From contig PBBL01000084.1 in NCBI GenBank assembly GCA_002716585.1, positions 1 to 51,956 of the forward strand: a stretch of DNA of 51,956 nt. The letters run 5' to 3'. Each line of letters starts with the position of its first letter. The stretch's first letter is position 1. The position numbers and the translations under genes are program-made. Positions 44,320 through 51,956 of the stretch are shown in pieces. This DNA is from Myxococcales bacterium (GTDB lineage Bacteria > Myxococcota_A > Bradymonadia > Bradymonadales > GCA-2716585). The notes beneath the pieces were generated by a model. It made no database searches. It was not told the DNA's origin and saw nothing but the letters and a program-made list of their open reading frames with translations.

Positions 44320-45219
44320 ATGGCGAGCATCAAGGCAACCACCGATGAGCGGGCGTTCGTGATCGCGGAGATCGGGCAGAACCACCAGGGCGACATCGAG
44401 ATCGCCAAAGAGCTGATCCGTCAAGCGAAGTTGGCCGGGGTGGACGCGGTCAAGAGCCAGAAGCGCGACATCGACACGCTGCTCACCCCCGAGGAGCGGG
44501 CGAGGCCCTACAACTCGCCGAACGCCTTCGGCAAGACCTACGGCGAGCACCGGGCGTTCCTGGAGCTGTCCCGCGAGGAGTACATCGAGCTGCGCGACTT
44601 CGCGCGGGACCTGGGGATCGAGTTCTTCTCCAGCCCCTGGGATGTGCCGTCGGCGCAGCTGCTGGAGTCGATCGACATGCCCTACTACAAGGTGCCGTCC
44701 GCCTGCCTGACGCACCACCAGCTGCTGGAGGAGCTGGCCTCCTACGGCAAGCCGATCATCATCTCGACCGGGATGTCGAACCTGGACGAGGTGGACGCGG
44801 CGATGGACGTGCTGCGAGGGGTGGAGGAGGTGTTCATCCTCCAGTGCACCAGCTCCTACCCGTCCTCCTTTGGCTCGATCAACCTGCGGGTGATCCCGTT
44901 CTACGCGGAGCGCTACCCGTGGGCGACGGTCGGCTTCTCGGGGCACCACCGGGGGATCGCGGTCGATGTCGCGGCGGTGACCCTGGGGGCGCGGGTGATC
45001 GAGCGTCACTTCACGCTCGATCGCACGCTCAAGGGGTCGGACCACGCCGCGAGCCTGGAGCCGCCCGGGATGGCGCGGATGGTCCGCGACCTCCGGGCCT
45101 GCGAGAAGTCGCTCGGCGATGGGATCAAGACGGTCTACGACGAGGAGCTGCCGGTGCGGCGCAAGCTGCGGGGCGCCCGGATGGTGACCGCGATCGCGGG
45201 CGGCCGCAAGGTGGCCTGA
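44320..45219 (+). CDS. NeuB-like sialic/nonulosonic acid synthase lacking the SAF domain
   Basis: A 299-residue TIM-barrel enzyme that would condense phosphoenolpyruvate with an N-acetylhexosamine. Motifs: FVIAEIGQNHQGDIEIAKEL, VDAVKSQKRDIDTLL, FSSPWDV, YYKVPSACLTHH, PIIISTGMS, ILQCTSSYPS, VGFSGHHRGIAVDVAAVTLG, IERHFTLDRTLKGSDHAASL and SLGDGIK. NeuB is normally ~340-350 residues with a C-terminal SAF (antifreeze-like) domain that covers the neighbouring active site in the dimer; this protein ends just where that domain would begin. AGGAGAG precedes ATG 44320. It follows the KdsC-like gene by 167 bases and lies 2 bases before fliQ. Confidence 0.85.
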   Translation: MASIKATTDERAFVIAEIGQNHQGDIEIAKELIRQAKLAGVDAVKSQKRDIDTLLTPEERARPYNSPNAFGKTYGEHRAFLELSREEYIELRDFARDLGIEFFSSPWDVPSAQLLESIDMPYYKVPSACLTHHQLLEELASYGKPIIISTGMSNLDEVDAAMDVLRGVEEVFILQCTSSYPSSFGSINLRVIPFYAERYPWATVGFSGHHRGIAVDVAAVTLGARVIERHFTLDRTLKGSDHAASLEPPGMARMVRDLRACEKSLGDGIKTVYDEELPVRRKLRGARMVTAIAGGRKVA

Positions 45220-45221
45220 CG

Positions 45222-45494
45222 ATGGACGTCGCAGCGGTCATGGGGATCGCCCGGGAGGCGGTCACGATCACGCTCATGTGCGCGATGCCGATGTTGATGG
45301 CGGCGCTCGTCACCGGCCTGCTGATCTCGATCGGGCAGGCGGCGACGCAGGTCAACGAGGCGACGCTGTCGTTCGTACCCAAGATCATGGCGGTGTTCGG
45401 GGTGCTGCTCGCCGGTGGCGTCTGGATCCTGGATCAGCTCGTCACCTTCACGATCCGCCTCTTTGATCAGATCCCCCTCCTCGTCGGCCCCTGA
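45222..45494 (+). CDS. fliQ: Flagellar export apparatus protein FliQ
   Basis: A 90-residue membrane protein with two transmembrane helices and the FliQ signature (ITLMCAMPMLMAALVTGLLI, then SIGQAATQVNEATLSFVPKI). FliQ is part of the FliPQR export gate core. It begins 2 bases after the NeuB-like gene and is followed 27 bases later by fliR. fliP is missing from this position, although FliPQR are usually adjacent. Confidence 0.93.
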   Translation: MDVAAVMGIAREAVTITLMCAMPMLMAALVTGLLISIGQAATQVNEATLSFVPKIMAVFGVLLAGGVWILDQLVTFTIRLFDQIPLLVGP

Positions 45495-45521
45495 GCCGAC
45501 CCTCCCCCGGAGCGCCCTCCC

Positions 45522-46292
45522 ATGTGGGACATCATCCTGGCCGCCCTGCCTGGCGTGTTCCTCTACGCCGCCCGCGTCGCGGGCGTGGCGCTCGCGGCGC
45601 CCTGGTTCTCCCAGGCCAACACCCCGACCCAGGTCCGGGTGGCGCTCGTGTTCATGATCGCGCTGTCGCTGTGGCTCGCGCTCGGCGCCGACCCGTGGAC
45701 GGGCGCCGAGCCGACGCTGGCGCTGCTGGTGATGCCGCTGGAGCTGCTGGTGGGGTTGACGCTCGGGTTCTCGGTGCGGCTCCTGGTGGCGGTGCTGGAG
45801 ATCGCCGGTGAGTTCATGGCGTTCCAGATGGGCTACGCCGCGGCCGCCGCGTTTGATCCAACCGTCGGGGCGGTCTCCTCGCCGCCGACGCGGCTGCTGT
45901 ACATGGTGGGGCTCATGGTCTTCCTGGCGATCGACGGCCACCACCAGGTGCTCCTCGCGCTGGCGAGCAGCTACGACGTCGTCCCGGTGGGGGCGGCGGG
46001 CGTGGGCTCGATCGACGCGGAGGTGTTCCTGAGGCTCGTGTCGGGGCTGTTCCACGCGGCGCTGCAGCTCGCGCTGCCGCTCATGGTGGTCATGCTGACG
46101 GTCAACCTGGTGCTCGGGCTGATGGTCCGCTTCCTGCCGCAGCTGAACGTGTTCACCGTGGGCTTCATCCTCACGATCGGGATGGGCCTGTGGGTCATGG
46201 TGGAGCTGATGCCGAGCCTGGGGCTGTGGATGGAGACCCTGCTCGGCTCCTCGTCCAACTGGCTCTCCCTGCTGCTCAAGCCCCCCTCCTGA
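45522..46292 (+). CDS. fliR: Flagellar export apparatus protein FliR
   Basis: A 256-residue inner membrane protein with about six hydrophobic segments and the FliR pattern (AGVALAAPWFSQANTPTQVR, then LVGLTLGFSVRLLVAVLEIA). FliR joins FliP and FliQ in the export gate and is normally followed by flhB, which is not present here; rpoB comes next after a 700-base gap. The start at 45522 has only a weak ribosome-binding site, suggesting translational coupling with fliQ. Confidence 0.92.
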   Translation: MWDIILAALPGVFLYAARVAGVALAAPWFSQANTPTQVRVALVFMIALSLWLALGADPWTGAEPTLALLVMPLELLVGLTLGFSVRLLVAVLEIAGEFMAFQMGYAAAAAFDPTVGAVSSPPTRLLYMVGLMVFLAIDGHHQVLLALASSYDVVPVGAAGVGSIDAEVFLRLVSGLFHAALQLALPLMVVMLTVNLVLGLMVRFLPQLNVFTVGFILTIGMGLWVMVELMPSLGLWMETLLGSSSNWLSLLLKPPS

Positions 46293-46994
46293 CTCCTCGC
46301 GGCGCGCCGCGCCCGAAAGCGCTTGGATGAGAGCGCCTTGGCGAGAACGCTCTGGGAGACGCCCTGTCCTCGATGCGGAGGGCTCGTCGGGGCGTCGCGC
46401 CGAGAAGATCTTTTTTGGCTTGACTATTGCATTTACGCTGGTTAGTATCTGCCTCCTGCTTTAACATGGCCAGGTGTGCGCCTGACCATGCTGTCGCTCA
46501 ACCGCCGGTCAGCGGCTGAGAGGCAGGAGCAGAGCCCTGTCGGGAGCAGGGTAGTCAAGACCAGGGCGGCGGTTCACAACCTTCCAGACGACATCAACCA
46601 AAGACAAGAGAGCGGACAACCTGGAATGAGTGCCTGTCTAGCTTTGCGTGTATCAGTGGATTCGTGTCGGCCAGTCGAGAGCATGGGCGGCGACGGGGGT
46701 CCAGGCGAGAGAGAGTAGGGGCGATCGAGGCGTCGGTGCTTCCAAGGCGCGTCGTCATGATGAGATCGCCCCGCACGCGTGGAGTTGAGTGCAAGAGGCG
46801 GCCATTCGGCCAGGCGCCATCGTCGAAGAGACGACCGTGGCGTTGTGGGTTCGGATCGGCTCGCGAGGTGACCGCAACAGAATCAGCCCGGTTTGAGTAG
46901 AGAACTCCCGCGAGGCCCTATGAGAGGGCCAGTCGGGGTCAAGCATCCCGTTTTCCAGATGGGGACCACCACGGACCAAGTGACAGGAGAGAAG
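46293..46994. other. 702-base region holding the rpoB promoter and long leader
   Basis: No protein-like frame is seen. The first ~120 bases contain GC palindromes (gcggcgcgccgc near 46299) and a small hairpin agagcg/cgctct (46330-46335 with 46348-46353), which may end the fliR transcript. A strong promoter at 46420-46448 follows. The remaining ~540 bases would be the rpoB leader, including a 9-bp stem ggggcgatc/gatcgcccc (46718-46726 with 46764-46772). rplJ-rplL, which usually precede rpoB, are absent. Confidence 0.75.
46420..46448 (+). promoter_or_regulatory. Strong sigma-70-type promoter for rpoBC
   Basis: ttgact (46420-46425) and tagtat (46443-46448) are separated by exactly 17 bases, in an AT-rich patch unusual for this genome. 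The predicted transcription start is near 46455. Confidence 0.75.
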
Positions 46995-51182
<4,188 letters not shown>

Positions 51183-51238
51183 TCGGCGGAGCCTGAACAA
51201 GAGCCTTCGGATAGATAGAGAACAATAGATACCAACCC

Positions 51239-51292
51239 GGCCCTCGCCGACGAGGGCGCCCGACAGAGCGTGGGCGCCCGTCGGCGAGGGCC
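51239..51292. terminator. Large hairpin between rpoB and rpoC
   Basis: Arms 51239-51252 and 51279-51292 (14 bp) plus 51255-51261 with 51272-51278 (7 bp) form a ~21-bp stem with a 2-base bulge and a 10-base loop. It has no T run and ends five bases before the rpoC ribosome-binding site (GGGAGG), so it is more likely an attenuator, RNase processing site or mRNA stabiliser than a terminator. Confidence 0.65.
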
Positions 51293-51307
51293 ACCTGGGA
51301 GGTCGAT

Positions 51308-51956
51308 GTGGTCAAGGACATCTTCAGCTTTTTCGAGAAGCCGAAAGACCCTCTGAGCTTCAACGCGATTCAGATCAGCCTGGCGTCGCCGGAGAAGATC
51401 CGCGAGTGGAGCCACGGCGAGGTCAAGAAGCCCGAGACGATCAACTACCGTACGTTCAAGCCCGAGCGTGACGGCCTGTTCTGCGCGCGCATCTTCGGTC
51501 CGATCAAGGACTACGAATGCCTGTGCGGCAAGTACAAGCGCATGAAGTATCGCGGCGTCGTCTGCGAGAAATGCGGTGTCGAGGTCACGCTGCAGAAGGT
51601 GCGCCGCGAGCGCATGGGCCATATCGAACTGGCCTCGCCTGTCGCCCATATCTGGTTCCTCAAGTCGCTGCCATCGCGCATCGGCCTGATGCTGGACATG
51701 ACCCTGCGCGATCTGGAACGTGTTCTTTACTTTGAAAACTACGTTGTGATCGAACCCGGTCTGACGGACCTCACCTATGGTCAGATGATGACCGAGGAAG
51801 AGTATATGGACGCGCAGGATGCCTATGGCATGGACGCGTTCACCGCCAATATCGGTGCCGAAGCGATCCGCGAAATGCTGGCCGCCATCGATCTGGAAGC
51901 CGAAGCGGACCAGCTGCGTGCCGATCTGAAAGAGGCGACCGGCGAACTGAAGCCCA
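51308..51956 (+). CDS. rpoC: RNA polymerase beta' subunit, N-terminal part (partial, apparently chimeric)
   Basis: The first ~216 codons of rpoC, running off the window. GTG start at 51308 with GGGAGG just upstream. The first ~65 residues ([20 protein letters not shown], then [20 protein letters not shown]) are of the myxobacterial type. The zinc-binding region [20 protein letters not shown] is universal. From about residue 85 the sequence ([39 protein letters not shown]) is that of Rhodobacteraceae RpoC, and codon use shifts to GAA and TAT. The junction lies in the conserved block around 51440-51560. It is most likely an assembly chimera, not a real gene. Confidence 0.9.
   Translation, partial: MVKDIFSFFEKPKDPLSFNAIQISLASPEKIREWSHGEVKKPETINYRTFKPERDGLFCARIFGPIKDYECLCGKYKRMKYRGVVCEKCGVEVTLQKVRRERMGHIELASPVAHIWFLKSLPSRIGLMLDMTLRDLERVLYFENYVVIEPGLTDLTYGQMMTEEEYMDAQDAYGMDAFTANIGAEAIREMLAAIDLEAEADQLRADLKEATGELKP

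Noticed and set aside
46476..46718. 80-codon frame in the rpoB leader
   Set aside because: No convincing ribosome-binding site and no recognisable domain; the region fits an untranslated leader better. A leader peptide cannot be fully excluded.
51308..51956. Horizontal transfer of rpoC from an alphaproteobacterium
   Set aside because: The join is inside one of the most conserved coding blocks, within a single essential gene and at the window end; an assembly chimera is far simpler.

Overview
The window is about 52 kb of high-GC DNA from a flagellated, Gram-negative, myxobacteria-like organism (Myxococcota or a close 'deltaproteobacterial' relative). The evidence is the near-exclusive use of G/C-ending codons, many lipoproteins with Ser/Asn/Thr or Asp/Gly-rich stalks, a Tat lipoprotein, a giant MshEN/HEAT-type protein, a FlhF GTPase, and an RpoC N-terminus of the myxobacterial type. 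No tRNA, rRNA, CRISPR array or insertion sequence was recognised. The last ~450 bases differ: within rpoC the protein and codon usage become alphaproteobacterial (Rhodobacteraceae-like), which most simply means a chimeric contig end.

Layout. 1-7.9 kb: the tail of etfA, a tandem universal stress protein, a CrtISO/phytoene-desaturase-like oxidoreductase coupled to a Tat-exported lipoprotein, then two divergent surface lipoproteins (one with three PPC domains and Cys-rich modules). 8-15.6 kb: an MsbA-like ABC exporter, a CehA/McbA-type PHP-domain lipoprotein, and phoB-phoR-phoU. 15.6-21.3 kb (minus strand): a probable operon of a pseudokinase, a GtrA-like membrane protein, a DeoC-fold protein lacking the Schiff-base lysine, and a large protein interrupted by a frameshift. 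21.5-25.4 kb: an enlarged histidine/aromatic ammonia-lyase overlapping a lipoprotein gene. 25.4-28.2 kb (minus): a FliA-type sigma factor and FlhF. 28.3-34.3 kb: a PabB-like chorismate enzyme, an unusual AT-richer intergenic region with a large hairpin, and a class II (B12-dependent) ribonucleotide reductase.

34.7-39.2 kb is the most interesting accessory region: four co-directional genes, namely a 193-aa coiled-coil protein, a 423-aa protein of unknown fold, a soluble FtsH-like AAA+/M41 protease with a degenerate AAA-like N-terminal half, and a 91-aa protein. The arrangement resembles the FtsH-centred multi-component conflict systems predicted in multicellular or aggregating bacteria, but the MoxR and vWA partners I would expect are absent here. 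39.3-46.3 kb: a 1378-aa MshEN/repeat/HEAT protein (minus), a KdsC-like phosphatase with a NeuB-like synthase that lacks the SAF domain, and fliQ-fliR. 46.4-52 kb: a strong sigma-70-type promoter, a long leader, rpoB, a large hairpin, and the start of rpoC.

As a whole, the window mixes core functions (RNA polymerase, RNR, phosphate signalling, flagellar export) with several proteins that keep a recognisable fold but have lost catalytic residues (pseudokinase, DeoC-like protein, degenerate AAA half). All functional statements rest on motif reading by eye. No database search was run.
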